A stretch of DNA of 64,000 nucleotides, from assembly GCF_001039355.2 (NCBI RefSeq), contig NW_019773513.1, forward strand, positions 772,245-836,244, in the 5' to 3' direction. This document shows, piece after piece, positions 1 to 10,687 of the stretch; the first letter of the stretch is position 1, and the number at the start of each line of letters is the position of its first letter. The DNA comes from Lingula anatina. Taxonomy: Eukaryota > Brachiopoda > Lingulata > Lingulida > Lingulidae. The position numbers and the translations under genes are program-made. The notes under the pieces were generated by a model. It did not search any database and had not been told where the DNA came from. It saw only the letters and a list, made by a program, of their open reading frames with translations.

Positions 1-246
1 ACGGTTTTAAGCGTACCTAAATATTTGAACAATTAGATTCGAGTGAATACTTTTTCTTTTTACCGGAGAAAAGGTCACATGCTTTAAAACTATCTTTTAA
101 ATTTGGAAGGCGTTGACAAAAGCGTGTGATACAAGCACTAGTGGAACGAGCAGCTTGAAATCTTTTTGTGGTACCTTCAGACTACACGTAATCCCCAAGA
201 TTATCGTTTTGGAAATTCCCGAATGTTATTAGTTAAGACTTACGAG
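1..246 (+). promoter_or_regulatory. 5' flank and 5'UTR of Gal3ST copy 1
   Basis: This stretch precedes the first sulfotransferase gene and recurs with few changes at 4570-4814 ahead of the second copy. An in-frame TAG at 139-141 closes the reading frame upstream of the conserved ATG, so the stretch is untranslated. The true transcription start may lie outside the window. No core promoter element could be assigned. Confidence 0.5.
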
Positions 247-695
247 ATGGTTTCAAAGACTGTTGGCAATGCCCGAGGGTGCTTGCTATCGATTGTAGCC
301 GTCTGTGCTTTTGTCGTGGTATATTTCACCTTCAGCATTGTCAATGAAAACTGTTTCAATCTCAACATGGCCAAGGACGTGGGCGCCTCACTGAGAGGGA
401 TCGAGGCGGAAGTAAATCTAAAAGGGGTTGAAATATCGAGTCCTTTTAAAACCACGCCGGACGCTCCTGATCAAGATAATCTACAAAAGGAACAAGAGGC
501 TGCCAAGTCCATCATTTCCTCAGCTGAAACCAGCACCAATCGTCAAACCAAGGAGGTACCCACCTCTGCTGTTTTAAAAACTTCCGAATCTCCACCCAAA
601 CAGGCGTCTGAGAACGAACTAGTGAAAACTGTGACTGCTGGCTCTGTACGTCTCCTCTCGTCCACCGTGTTAAAAGCTGCGCCATTCGAGATAAG
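247..695 (+). CDS. GAL3ST: Gal3ST copy 1, coding exon 1 (tail, membrane anchor, stem)
   Basis: The exon ends ...GAG ATA AG followed by donor GTAAAA. It leaves two bases that complete an Arg codon with the first base of exon 2. It encodes the anchor (GCLLSIVAVCAFVVVYFTF) and the low-complexity stem. Confidence 0.82.
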
Positions 696-2789
696 GTAAA
701 AAGTGTGTAAATGCTAGTGACCCCTGAAAAATTTAGACAACTTTGCATTTCACATATTCTAACAAGAAACGAGACGTCATGAAGAGACAATTCATTTCCT
801 TTCGATATACAAATATGAACACGTTTCCATTAAGCAATATAGTAATTCTGCTAAATGATCTGTAGGATTTACACGTACAAATGAAAATTAGGAAAATTTT
901 ACCAGATTAATTATTAAGAAGTTCCTAGTTCAATTTTAGTACTGCAAATAGCAGTAAACCTAGATAATCGGTTGTAGGCGTTAACATTAATTTTGGTCAC
1001 CGGAAAGCTTTTTAATACCCTTCTAGTGATGCATATGACTGGGTACCTATTTCAGTCAGCAAGATTCACAGTCTTTAAAAAAAACATAGGAAGACTACTA
1101 CAACCGATCTATAGTTAAAGTTACCTTATCCAAGATTTTTCTTCCAATAAAATTTTCCTCGAAAAAAAAGTTGTTTTTCCTCCTCACCCATAACTGCTCA
1201 ATCCCAGTCTGCACTTGGATTAGATGTTTATTCCACTGTTAACTAAATAGCTTAGTTCTTTGACTGGCCTGTCATTAAGACTGCCGCCATGTCCTCCTGT
1301 ACATTTTAGAAGAAAATGTAGACAGCAGATATTTTTATGTCAGATGTTAAATTATCTTAACGGCCTGAATTGGTAAAGATTAGAAAACAATGCAGGATAT
1401 ATGACACAAAAATTCCAGTTGGCAGGCTTTAAACTTTTACCATGGATCCAGTGGTTTGTTAAAATAGTTTCTCGATTTAATTACTTGCAATGAGTCTCAG
1501 AAATGAAAGTAAACCCTGCTTAAGTATCCCTTGATTTGTCACAATTACTTCTTTTCAGAAGTTTGCTCACCACAAAAAACAGGACATCCACCGGTCCCGA
1601 CCAAGTGTCGAGACTTCATCGCACATGCAAGCCAAATAAGCACGTGATGTTTCTGAAAACACACAAGACGGGCTCAACCACGGTCTCCAATACTATTTTG
1701 AGGTTTGCTTATGCAAATGATCTTCATGTTGCTCTCCCCGCCATTGATGACACAAACTTGGATTCGTGTGATGGCGACCAAAACGTCATACAGATAATGC
1801 AACAAGAACATCACGCGCCCATACCCGGATGTTTTCTGTGGGATCAGCATGACAACAGGGTGAAGTATGACGTCATCGCGCACCACTGGAGGTATGATAG
1901 GAAAATTGCACGTGCGTCTATGCCAGATGACGCTTTTTATGTAACTATTATACGAGAACCATTTTCGAGGTTCAAATCCCATTTTAGTTACAGTAACTTT
2001 GCCAGAAAACTGAACATCCAAACAAGTTCTGACCCCATGTTGTTGTTCTTACGAAGTGTGTTAAATGAGAAGAGTGCTCCACGGAGTATAGATAAAGCTT
2101 ATCTACGCAGTATCAGATATATACTTAGAAACAATATGATGCGAGATCTAGGATTTAAGCTGCACGCAGAAGACGACATTGCATCTGGGATAGACTACAT
2201 CAAAACACTTGACTCTGATTTTAACTTGGTTTTGCTTACCGAGGAGATAAACGCCGGCATGGTCCTGTTGCGTCGGCGACTGTGCTGGGATTTAAAGGAT
2301 ATAATATATTTAAAAATGAACGCCCAAACGACTTACAAATCCCCAATCCGTGAAAAAACCCTGGACGATCTTGCTAAGCTCCATGCAAATTGGGGTACCC
2401 TAGATTATCAGCTCTATCAGCACTTTCGTGCTAAGTTTGAAGCAGAGAAGAAAAGACAAGACAAAGATTTTTGGGCCGAACTTGCGTACTATGAAAAACT
2501 CTTACTACAAATTAGAGATTATTGTAATGAAGAACTAAATGGGACCGACAGCACTGATTTCTTGGCCCGTCCTAATAATGTTTTCCTGGTCCGTCCTAAT
2601 AATTGGACAAGTGGTTTCAATTTGACTGCGAAAGATTGCGCAAGCATGCGGTTATTTTCGTATCATTTTTCAGTGCTGCTTAAAGAACGATATTACAACA
2701 AGGTTGCACGTTTGGGGACGGGCATCTTCAGAATTTATAATGCAATTACTAAGAAATTAGACCAAGCACTAAATAACGATGATTACTAA
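247..2789 (+). CDS. GAL3ST: Galactose-3-O-sulfotransferase-like protein, copy 1 (two exons, 247-695 and 1559-2789)
   Basis: Predicted Golgi type II enzyme that would transfer sulfate from PAPS to the 3-OH of galactose on glycolipids or glycoproteins. The exons join in phase 2 across a GT-AG intron to give 559 residues. Visible parts: a short cytosolic tail, a membrane anchor at about residues 11-32, a hydrophilic Ser/Thr/Lys-rich stem of about 130 residues, then the catalytic domain. That domain has the 5'-phosphosulfate loop LKTHKTGSTT (about 182-191) and the 3'-phosphate motif IIREPFSRFKS (about 280-290), both typical of the Gal3ST family. The start at 247 is the ATG shared by both copies; an extra in-frame ATG at 223 exists only here. 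The protein is longer than the roughly 420-490 residues usual for vertebrate members because of the stem. Acceptor specificity cannot be read from the sequence. Confidence 0.88.
696..1558 (+). other. Intron 1 of Gal3ST copy 1
   Basis: This is an AT-rich intron between donor GTAAAA and acceptor TTCTTTTCAG. It is closely similar along its length to 5256-6120, the intron of copy 2, so intron and exons were duplicated together. Nothing else is recognised in it. Confidence 0.8.
1559..2789 (+). CDS. GAL3ST: Gal3ST copy 1, coding exon 2 (catalytic domain)
   Basis: This exon carries the whole sulfotransferase domain with both PAPS-binding motifs and ends in TAA. The acceptor CAG at 1556-1558 gives the phase that fits exon 1. 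Confidence 0.88.
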
Positions 2790-2959
2790 ATAGTGATGAG
2801 GTTTTTTCACATGTAGGCCCCCTATCTAACAGGTTTATAAGGGGTAGCTTTACATTTATTCTTGATATTTTGTTATGAGCATGCGAACAAAACTTTACTG
2901 GTATTCAGGTATATTTTGGTGCAACTGACTCATCATTATGACATAAATAGATTTTATAT

Positions 2960-3209
2960 AGGGGCCATTCAGAATGAGAAGAGCCGAGTGCTAGCTGGTC
3001 CACGGCCCAAATATAGCGGTCCAACATGAAAGGGAGACCGATTAATCCTGTAATGGTCTCCATGCCTCTCACACGCCTCCCCACGCGTCGTCCCTCGACC
3101 GGTCGAATTGAGCCGAGATTTAATTACTGTTCCCCTACAGGGACGATGCGTGGTGAGGTGTGAAAGAGGACCAGCTATCACTCGGGTCTTTTCGTTCTGA
3201 ATGGCCCCT
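2960..3209. mobile_element. MITE-like element with terminal inverted repeats, TA flanks
   Basis: The ends are GGGGCCATTCAGAA and TTCTGAATGGCCCC, each flanked by TA. Subterminal sequence is also inverted (GAGTGCTAGCTGGTCC against GGACCAGCTATCACTC). The element is about 250 bp and has no coding capacity. The paralogous 3' flank of copy 2 near 7470-7485 lacks it, so it inserted after the gene duplication. Confidence 0.72.
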
Positions 3210-3419
3210 ATTTCTCCCGAACTCGAAGGTCTGGTTGGCTTCTTGCGTACATGCAATATTGTGATGGTGGAAGGTAATTCATAGGCCTATTACCCGTTAT
3301 CCTAACCGGCCAATCTAAAAATAAGATGTAGTGGTAGAAGACTTTTTTTCAATTTTATGCATGTATAAGTACAGCTAATGATTATAAATATTTGTTCGCT
3401 TTATTTGCTATGAATCAAT

Positions 3420-3665
3420 CTTTGTTTGAGCCATCCTTTATGCTGCGTGCAAAACGGTCCTATTATATTAATAAAAATGTAAAGCTGAAGAAATATGCTC
3501 ATATTTACTACAGTCTCGTGTGTTTGATCAAACTTGGTTAAACTGACAGTTTTTTTTAAATAATTAGTGTTAAACAAAGCGTGTTCAGTTAGTACACACT
3601 AGGCTTCATTTCTGGACGTAAAATAGAGAAACTCCATGTGTCGGTTTGAAGAAACACGGGCACGC
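3420..3665 (+). repeat. Partial extra copy of the Gal3ST upstream flank
   Basis: Landmarks such as ATGCTGCGTGC, TTTCTGGACGT and the spacing between them occur here and again at about 4260-4570 directly before copy 2. It looks like a leftover flank from another, incomplete duplication round. Confidence 0.5.
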
Positions 3666-3883
3666 CGAAAATTTTGAATAACTAGAAAAATGACTAGTAA
3701 CAGAGACACATTTATTGAATTGATACAATGAAGTTCTTAACTTTTTTTCACTGTGACACTTTCCATCTTCTCTAACAAGACACATTGCACCATGCTTGTT
3801 TAGAGAAAATATGACACAGTGCTAAAACTTACCTCTAACCTCAGGCTGTGCTAGTCGTCATTAATAAAATTATTGTGTGGCCC

Positions 3884-4051
3884 CAGGCCCTTCGGGGGGG
3901 GGGGGAGTCGGGGGTTTCGAAAGAACGCCCTCTTATCAGGAAAAGGTCCATACTGGGTAAATTTTGATCTAAGTACACAAAGGTTTCAATGTAAAAAATC
4001 CCTTTTTTCAGAAAAAAGAACCCCTTTTTGAAATTGCTGGTTACGGGCCTG
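3884..4051 (-). mobile_element. Degraded inverted-repeat element, CAGGCCCGTAGCCAG family
   Basis: The right end CTGGTTACGGGCCTG and its neighbourhood (AAATTGCTGG, G-rich and A-rich blocks, TTTTTCAGAAAAA) match the element at 33670-33866 in reverse orientation. The left end CAGGCCC is shortened. Confidence 0.55.
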
Positions 4052-4569
4052 GGCCCATACTTCAAATTTGTATACTATTTAAAAACCCATGATCAGGGGA
4101 TACTAAGGACTTAAGTATAAAAAATGACATTTCTCTCTTCAGTTTTTTCCAAGGTCTAGCGTTCTGTACATGAATAAACAGATGGAGAAATTATGAATGC
4201 ATTATATAGCAAGGACTGAAACTGCTCATCCACCACCGGAATTCAACATGAACCAGCCGTCGTTAATGCTGCGTGCATAACGGTATTCAGGTGTGCAAAC
4301 TGAGCGTTTATAATTATATGATTATATGTTTCCGCAGGCATGTCATGTGTTTAACCAGGGGCATTGTACAATAAGCTGATTTCATAGTAATGCTGAAGAA
4401 AGGTTCGACCTATTTACTTTTGTCCCAGGTGTTTGATCACATTTGATTGAAATGAAAAGTGCTTTTTACAATAATTAGTGCCAAAAATGCGCATGGAAGT
4501 CTTGTACACAAGAAACTGTATTTCTGGACGTGACATAGAGGGAAACACCATGGGTCCGCTTCAAGAGAA

Positions 4570-4814
4570 AACGGTTTTAAGCGTACCTAAACGTTCGAAC
4601 AATTAGATTCGAGTGAATGCTTTTTCTTTTACCGGAAAAAGGTCACATGCTTTAAAACTATTTTTTAATTTTGGACGGCGTTGACAAAAGCGTGTGATAC
4701 AAGCACTAGTGGAACGAGCAGCCTGAAATCTATTTGTGGAACCTTCAGACTACACGTTATCCCCAAGATTATCGTTTTGGAAATTCCCGAATATTCTTAG
4801 TTAAGACTTACGAG
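4570..4814 (+). promoter_or_regulatory. 5' flank and 5'UTR of Gal3ST copy 2
   Basis: Near-duplicate of 1-246. It marks the left edge of the second repeat unit, with a period of about 4569 bp. Confidence 0.5.
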
Positions 4815-5255
4815 ATGGTTTCAAGGACTGTTGGCAATGCCCGAGAGTGCTTGCTATCGATTGTAGCCGTCTGTGCTATTGTCATTTTATATTTCACCTT
4901 TAGCATTATCAATGACAACAGTTTAAATCTCAACATGGCCAAGGACGTGGGCGCCTCACTGAGAGGGATCAAGGAGCAAGTAAATCTAAAAGGGGTTGAA
5001 ATATCGAGTCCTTTTAAAACCACGCCGGACGCTCCTGATCAAGATAATCTGCAAAAGGAACATGCGGCTGCCAAGTCCATCATTTCCTCAGCTGAAACCA
5101 GCACCAATCGTCAAACCAAGGAGGTACCCACCTCTGCTGTTTTAAAAACTTCCGAATCTCCACCCAAACAGGCGTCTGTGAACGAACTAGTGAAAACTGT
5201 GACTGCTAGCTCTTCTCTCGTCCACCATGCAAAAAGCTGCGCCATTCGAGATAAG
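4815..5255 (+). CDS. GAL3ST: Gal3ST copy 2, coding exon 1
   Basis: Starts at the conserved ATG. It ends ...CGA GAT AAG followed by donor GTAACA, in phase 0, whereas copy 1 ends in phase 2 because of an 8-nt length difference near 5213. Confidence 0.82.
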
Positions 5256-7341
5256 GTAACAAGTGTCTAAATGCATGCTAGTGACCCCTGAAAAATTTAG
5301 CCTACTAACAAGAAACGAGACGCCATGAAGAGACAATTCCTTCCGATATACAGAAATGAAGACATGTTTACAGGTCCATTAGGCAATATAGAAATTCTGC
5401 TAAATGATCATCTGTAGGATTTACACGTACAAATGGAAATTAGAAAAATTTTACCAGACTAATTATTATAAAGTTCCTTATTCAATTTTAGTACTGCAAA
5501 TAGCGGTAAAACTAGATAATTGGTTGTAGGCGATAACATTAATTTTGATCACCGGATAGCTTTTTAAAACCCTTCTAGTGATGCATATGACTGGGTACCT
5601 ATTTCAGTCAGCAAGATTCACATTCTTCTTAAGATAAAAAAAACATATGAAGACTACTACAACCGACCTTTAGTTAAAGCTATCTTATCCAAGATTTTTC
5701 TTCCAATCAAATTTTCCTCGAAAAAAAAAAAGTTGTTTTTCCTCCTCGCGCATAACTGCTCAATCCCAACCCGGACTTGGATTAGATGTTTATTCCACTG
5801 TTAACTAAATAGCTTAGTTCTTTGACTGGCCCGTCATTTAGACTGCCGCCATTTCCTCCTGTACATTTTAGAAGAAAATGTAGACAGCAGATATTTTTAT
5901 GTCAGATGTTAAATTATCTTAACGGCCTGAATTGGTAAAGATTAGAAAACAATGCAGGATATATGACACAAAAAATTCCAGTTGGTAGGCTTTAAACTTT
6001 TACCATGGATCCAGTGGTATGTTAAAATAGTTTCTCGATTAATTACTTGCAATGAGTCTCAGAAATGAAAGTAAACCCTCCTTAAGTATCCCTTGATTTG
6101 TCACAATTACTTCTTTTCAGAAGTTTGCTCACCACAAAAAACAGGACATCCACCCAGTGTCGAGACACCATCGCACATGCAAGCCAAATAAGCACGTGAT
6201 GTTTCTGAAAACACACAAGACGGGCTCAACCACGGTTTCCAATATTATTTTGAGGTTTGCTTATGCAAATGATCTTCATGTTGCCCTCCCAGCCGTCGAT
6301 GACACACACTTGGATTCGTGTGATGGCGACATAAACGTCATAATGACAATGAAACAACAGCGTCACGCGCCCATACCCGGATGTTTTCTGTGGGATCAGC
6401 ATGACCAGAGGGTGCAGTATGACGTCATCGCGCACCACTGGAGGTATGATGGGAAAATAGCACGTGCGTCTATGCCAGATGATGCTTTTTATGTAACTAT
6501 TATACGAGAACCATTTTCGAGGTTCAAATCCCATTTTAGTTACAGTAACTTTGCCAGAAAACTGAACATCCAAACAAGTTCTGACCCCATGTTGTTGTTC
6601 TTACGAAGTGTGTTGAATGAGAAGAGTGCTCCACAGAGTATAGATAAAGCTAATCTACGCAGTATCGGATATATACTTAGAAACAATATGATGCTAGATC
6701 TAGGATTTAAGCTGCACGCAGAAGACGACATTGGATCTGGGATAGACTACATCAAAACACTTGACTCTGATTTTAACTTGGTTTTGCTTACCGAGGAGAT
6801 AAACGCCGGCATAGTTATGTTGCGCCGGCGACTGTGCTGGGATATAAAGGATATTATATATTTAAAATTGAACGCTCAAGCCACTTACAAATTCCCAATT
6901 CGTGAAAAAACCCTGGACGATCTTGCTAAGCTCCATGCAACTTGGGGTACCCTAGATTATCAGCTCTATCAGCACTTTCGTGCTAAGTTTGAAGCAGAGA
7001 AGAAAAGACAAGACAAAGATTTTTGGGCCGAACTTGCGTACTATGAAAAACTTTTGCTACAAATAAGAGATTATTGTAATGTAGAACTGAATGGGACCAA
7101 CAGCACTGATTTCCTGGCCCGTCCTAATAATGTTTTCCTGGTTCGTCCTAATAATTGGACAAGTGGTTTCAATTTGACTGCGAAAGATTGCGCCAGGATG
7201 CTGTTATCTTCGAATCATTTTTCGCTGCTGCTTAAAGAACGATATTATAACCAGGTTGCACGTTTTGGGAAGGGCTTCTTTAAATTTTATAATGTAATTA
7301 ATAAGAAATTAGACCAAATGAAAATTACTAAAAAACAATAA
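4815..7341 (+). CDS. GAL3ST: Galactose-3-O-sulfotransferase-like protein, copy 2 (two exons, 4815-5255 and 6121-7341)
   Basis: Tandem paralogue of the gene at 247-2789 with the same predicted Golgi PAPS-dependent role. The exons join in phase 0 to give 553 residues. The membrane anchor, stem, 5'-phosphosulfate loop (LKTHKTGSTT) and 3'-phosphate motif (IIREPFSRFKS) are all intact. An 8-nt deletion near the end of exon 1 and a 10-nt deletion near the start of exon 2, relative to copy 1, each shift the frame. Together they remove 18 nt and restore it, so a linker of about 25 residues is read in another frame while both flanking domains stay in register. Everything argues for a functional gene rather than a pseudogene, though expression is unproven. 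Confidence 0.87.
5256..6120 (+). other. Intron 1 of Gal3ST copy 2
   Basis: Closely similar to the intron of copy 1; acceptor TTCTTTTCAG. Nothing else is seen. Confidence 0.8.
6121..7341 (+). CDS. GAL3ST: Gal3ST copy 2, coding exon 2 (catalytic domain)
   Basis: Starts AAG TTT GCT directly after the acceptor. The frame matches phase 0 of exon 1 and enters the conserved catalytic frame at VSRHH after a 10-nt deletion near 6155. Ends in TAA. Confidence 0.88.
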   Translation, partial: KFAHHKKQDIHPVSRHHRTCKPNKHVMFLKTHKTGSTTVSNIILRFAYANDLHVALPAVDDTHLDSCDGDINVIMTMKQQRHAPIPGCFLWDQHDQRVQYDVIAHHWRYDGKIARASMPDDAFYVTIIREPFSRFKSHFSYSNFARKLNIQTSSDPMLLFLRSVLNEKSAPQSIDKANLRSIGYILRNNMMLDLGFKLHAEDDIGSGIDYIKTLDSDFNLVLLTEEINAGIVMLRRRLCWDIKDIIYLKLNAQATYKFPIREKTLDDLAKLHATWGTLDYQLYQHFRAKFEAEKKRQDKDFWAELAYYEKLLLQIRDYCNVELNGTNSTDFLARPNNVFLVRPNNWTSGFNLTAKDCARMLLSSNHFSLLLKERYYNQVARFGKGFFKFYNVINKKLDQMKITKKQ

Positions 7342-7559
7342 AGGTTTTACCTTTCAGGTATGTAATGGGAAGCTTTAATCTTCTTTTGTTATTCTGTTAA
7401 CAGTATGCGCTACAACATCATTGGTTTTGTGGTGTACTCGTGTGCCTCTGTCTCACCAAAGAAATATTTTATCCATCTAGCACGCCAGGTTTTTTTATCG
7501 GCTTCTTGTGCGCATACAATACTGGAGCATTATGTAGTCATTCTTCGATCCATTTTTTC

Positions 7560-7602
7560 AATAAATTAATCTGTAATCTATACCAGTCCGTTTTGAAATA
7601 AA
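7560..7602 (+). terminator. Two AATAAA polyadenylation signals for Gal3ST copy 2
   Basis: AATAAA occurs at 7560-7565 and 7597-7602, about 220-260 nt past the stop codon. That is a sensible 3'UTR length. Confidence 0.5.
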
Positions 7603-10091
7603 GGGTGGTTCCTGAAAGTCTTTAAATTTTGTGCATGCTTTATTTATTCTGCAGCAAATGGTATGTATATTTCAATTTTCATTCAAAAAGTGGAATTAAA
7701 CAGTTTTGTCGCAGTTGTTGAATATTGGTCTCATACTTGTCTGTTTGTTAAAGGATAACAGACAGAGTAATTTTCAGTTTTTGACTTTTACGGAAACATC
7801 ACTCAAATTGTACATTATTGATACGTTTACAGCGAAAACCATCATATAAAGATTATAAAAACAATCGATTAGTAGAAAAAGGGCGTTTTAAAACACCCCA
7901 CCTCAATATGCAAAAATGAAGGAACAGGTCCAGGTCACGTGGTCGGGTGACGTCACAACATATGCTTTTAGTTTTTATGGAAATTTAATTTATGCAACAT
8001 GTTGTTACACACATTCAAACAATGATTTTGACAGCTTTCTAAGAGTTGAAAAATGTAAAAAAATCTATTTTTTACATTAACTCTTTAGAATGCAACCAAC
8101 CAATGAGCCTACGCCGACATTACTGTACAAGATTGGTAATAAGTAAAGGGACAGTGTACAAAACTGCTGAAAAACACATGGCAAAGAATGCCAGTGTAAA
8201 GTGGGAGTCTGTGTAACAGCGTCCGGCGACTCTGCTCTTCATTTAATTCATACAGGTTCAGGCTAGTGTAATGTAAGTAGGTCAAATGTAGAACTGGGCT
8301 TGCCTGTACGCATCACTGGGAATCTAAACCTGTAACACAGGGACCTCTCTAATACATGCTAATAATCAGAAGTGTCAGGCCTGGAACTGATAGAGCCTGC
8401 CGTGAAACTTCCTCAAATACAAAAAGTCAGAAGAGTAAGAAAAAAAAAAGACATTTAAATCTTCGCCCTTTACGGCAGTGCACCACAGTTTAAAATCAAT
8501 TCTTAATGGCGTGTAACGTACCTTAAACCGCCAGCACTGGAAGGGGGTCTTGAAGTGCCACTTTTTGGTAACTACACGTATAGGGTAGGACCTATAATTT
8601 CGTGTCGCTAGCAGTGTTGTCAGGATGTTTACAGTTATAAATAAAAATATAAATGATAAATTTAAATCCAGCAGTTACCAATACACAATTAAATCTTTTG
8701 TGTGTATTTTTTTCAGGTAATAATTGTGCAGATTGGCTTTCATCTTGCTGTGCCAAGCGATACCACGCCAACAACAATTCGTGTCACTATCGGAATTGTG
8801 CTGCCAGCAGGCTGCCGCAGTGTATAAAGTACATAGCTCCTCTTTTATCATTGAAGAGCTGGCTCAAGTGGAGAATAAATGTTTTGAGTCAACTGCCCTT
8901 ACATATTCAACTGCGTCCGTCATAACCATGACAACGTAACTGTATGGTCACCAAAAAAGTTTTCTTGCTACTTAGGCCTATCCAGTTAAACCGTTTGAAG
9001 AGATGACGAATTTGAGTGATGTTGTTACTACGAAATAGAAAGTGTCACTTTATTTTGCAAGAGACAAGCCGCCAATGCGATTGCCTTTTTTATTATAATC
9101 TTTATAAATCAGTGTAGCCAACTCCTTAGACATGCGTAAGATTTTATTTCAGTAACATGATACTTGATTAATAAACACCTACTTAGTCATGCAAAATAAA
9201 TGCATTCGTTGTTATGTAGAAAAAAAGGTAAAACACAGTTTCGGATTCTATATTTCAACAACAACAACAACGACGACGTTTTCAGGCAGAGGACAGAGAT
9301 GACCAGTTCTGGTTTATTAATGGGATTTTTTCTCTAAGTAATCACCGTATTTACTGAGCAAGCACGGTAAGCATTTTAAATTTGTTAAACAGTTGACAGT
9401 AAAGGAAGAAGAATAATTAAAGATCATTACATACGGAACAAATAATAACATCACTGCTGTATTCTCACACTGGAGTACTCATGATATCATGAAGGTCCGA
9501 TCTGGTTTCACCCCAATGAAATTTTGCTCCTTTCGTGCTTGCGCTTAAAATCATAAGTCGTTTCCAGCATTTTCGATATTAACATATTGCAAAACTAAGT
9601 CCTGGAGTCTTCAAATGAATTACACTTCTTTCTATGTACTCTTTCTATGTAACACAACTGACATCTGGTCGCTCAAACTTCTGAACACTGCACATTATGG
9701 ATCTGGTGCAACTTTGGAAACATCCTCATTTGGAATTTCCGTCAATCCCTTAAAGTAGGTGATAATTTTCACATGGTCAAGTTATCACGGTTAGAAATTG
9801 TGTGGACGACGTTAGATTGGCGTCCTTTCCTGAAAGACAAAATGACATGTTCACTTGGCTTATTTCAATTATTTACGGCAAATAATATCCGTAAGATATT
9901 ATCAAAACGTTTTTTGGTAATGATATAGAAGTCAAAATGAGTGTGAAAAAAAAACAGACAAAACGAGTGAACTAAACATAAATATGAGTTTAGTTATCAT
10001 GTCATATAAACTACGTCACAGAATGCAATCACAGATTTTACTCTGAATGCAAAACAATCTAAAAATGTCAAAGGTCTGACACTTTGGTATG
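7603..10091. other. Intergenic region between Gal3ST copy 2 and the CUB gene
   Basis: No gene is supported here. A CACGTG box (7936-7941) lies next to a TGACGTCA palindrome (7948-7955). A Cys-rich stretch at about 8717-8830 follows a pyrimidine tract ending in CAG but has no partner exon. The rest is AT-rich without recognisable structure. Confidence 0.45.
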
Positions 10092-10687
10092 CTATGCTGA
10101 GGAATTGAGAGCCAACAAATCTGAAATGACAGTGAATTTATATGCATACCATTTGATGAATAAAACCGCTCCCAGTGTTATAATTATTATAACAGCTATG
10201 GCTCCTGCTGTGCCCCCGACTACGGCAGCCGCCAACCTCCTTGCTATTTCTTTAGCCTTTTGGCTCACCTGACCGGCAGTGGCAGGGGAAGTGACTTTGT
10301 TCGGCATTGTGGGCGGATGTGTTGCTGATTGCTCATTTAAGGTGATGGACTGCGACGAGACATATTCAAGTGACTCTGGGCTTGGTGATGGTTGAATAGA
10401 TTGGTATGTAATAAATTCTGAAGGTGTTGGCGTCATCTGAGACATGGTATACGTTGACAGTGTATTGGTTGTTGTCACAATGGCCCGTGCTGAATAAGGT
10501 TGTGTCGTCTGAAGTGAGCCGGAAGCACCAGTAACTAGAGACGGTTGTCCACTGTGGATTGGGATATAGCTTGAGGCATCGAAGTTTGGTGGTGTTGAAG
10601 ACTGCTGTTCAGTTTGTGACGGAGTGACTGTGTTTGCCTCCGTTGGTAGAACCTTCTCGGAACCCGTCACCAGGTTTTGAAGCGACA
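10092..10687 (-). CDS. CUB gene, last exon: Ser/Thr-rich stalk, membrane helix, tail
   Basis: The stalk is rich in Ser, Thr, Pro and Gln and is probably O-glycosylated. It is followed by a strongly hydrophobic helix and a short tail ending at TAG. I chose the acceptor CAACTTCAG just before 10687 because it alone fits the phase-1 end of the last CUB exon. The more obvious TTTTGCAG ending at 10738 would put the exon out of frame. Confidence 0.62.

Larger units (their letters stand above)
2790..4569. other. Intergenic region between the two Gal3ST copies
   Basis: The region holds the 3' flank of copy 1, an inverted-repeat element (2960-3209), a possible polyadenylation signal AATAAA at 3470-3475, a partial extra copy of the upstream flank (about 3420-3665), a degraded second inverted-repeat element (3884-4051) and the upstream flank of copy 2. 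No other gene is seen. Confidence 0.6.

Noticed and set aside
166-246. Extension of Gal3ST N-terminus upstream of 247
   Set aside because: The longer frame relies on a TTG start. The in-frame ATG at 223 is absent from copy 2, so the shared ATG at 247/4815 is preferred.
8653-8939. Cys-rich plus-strand frame after a pyrimidine tract and CAG
   Set aside because: The Cys spacing suggests a small extracellular domain, but two frames are equally open, no partner exon was found and the stretch is short.
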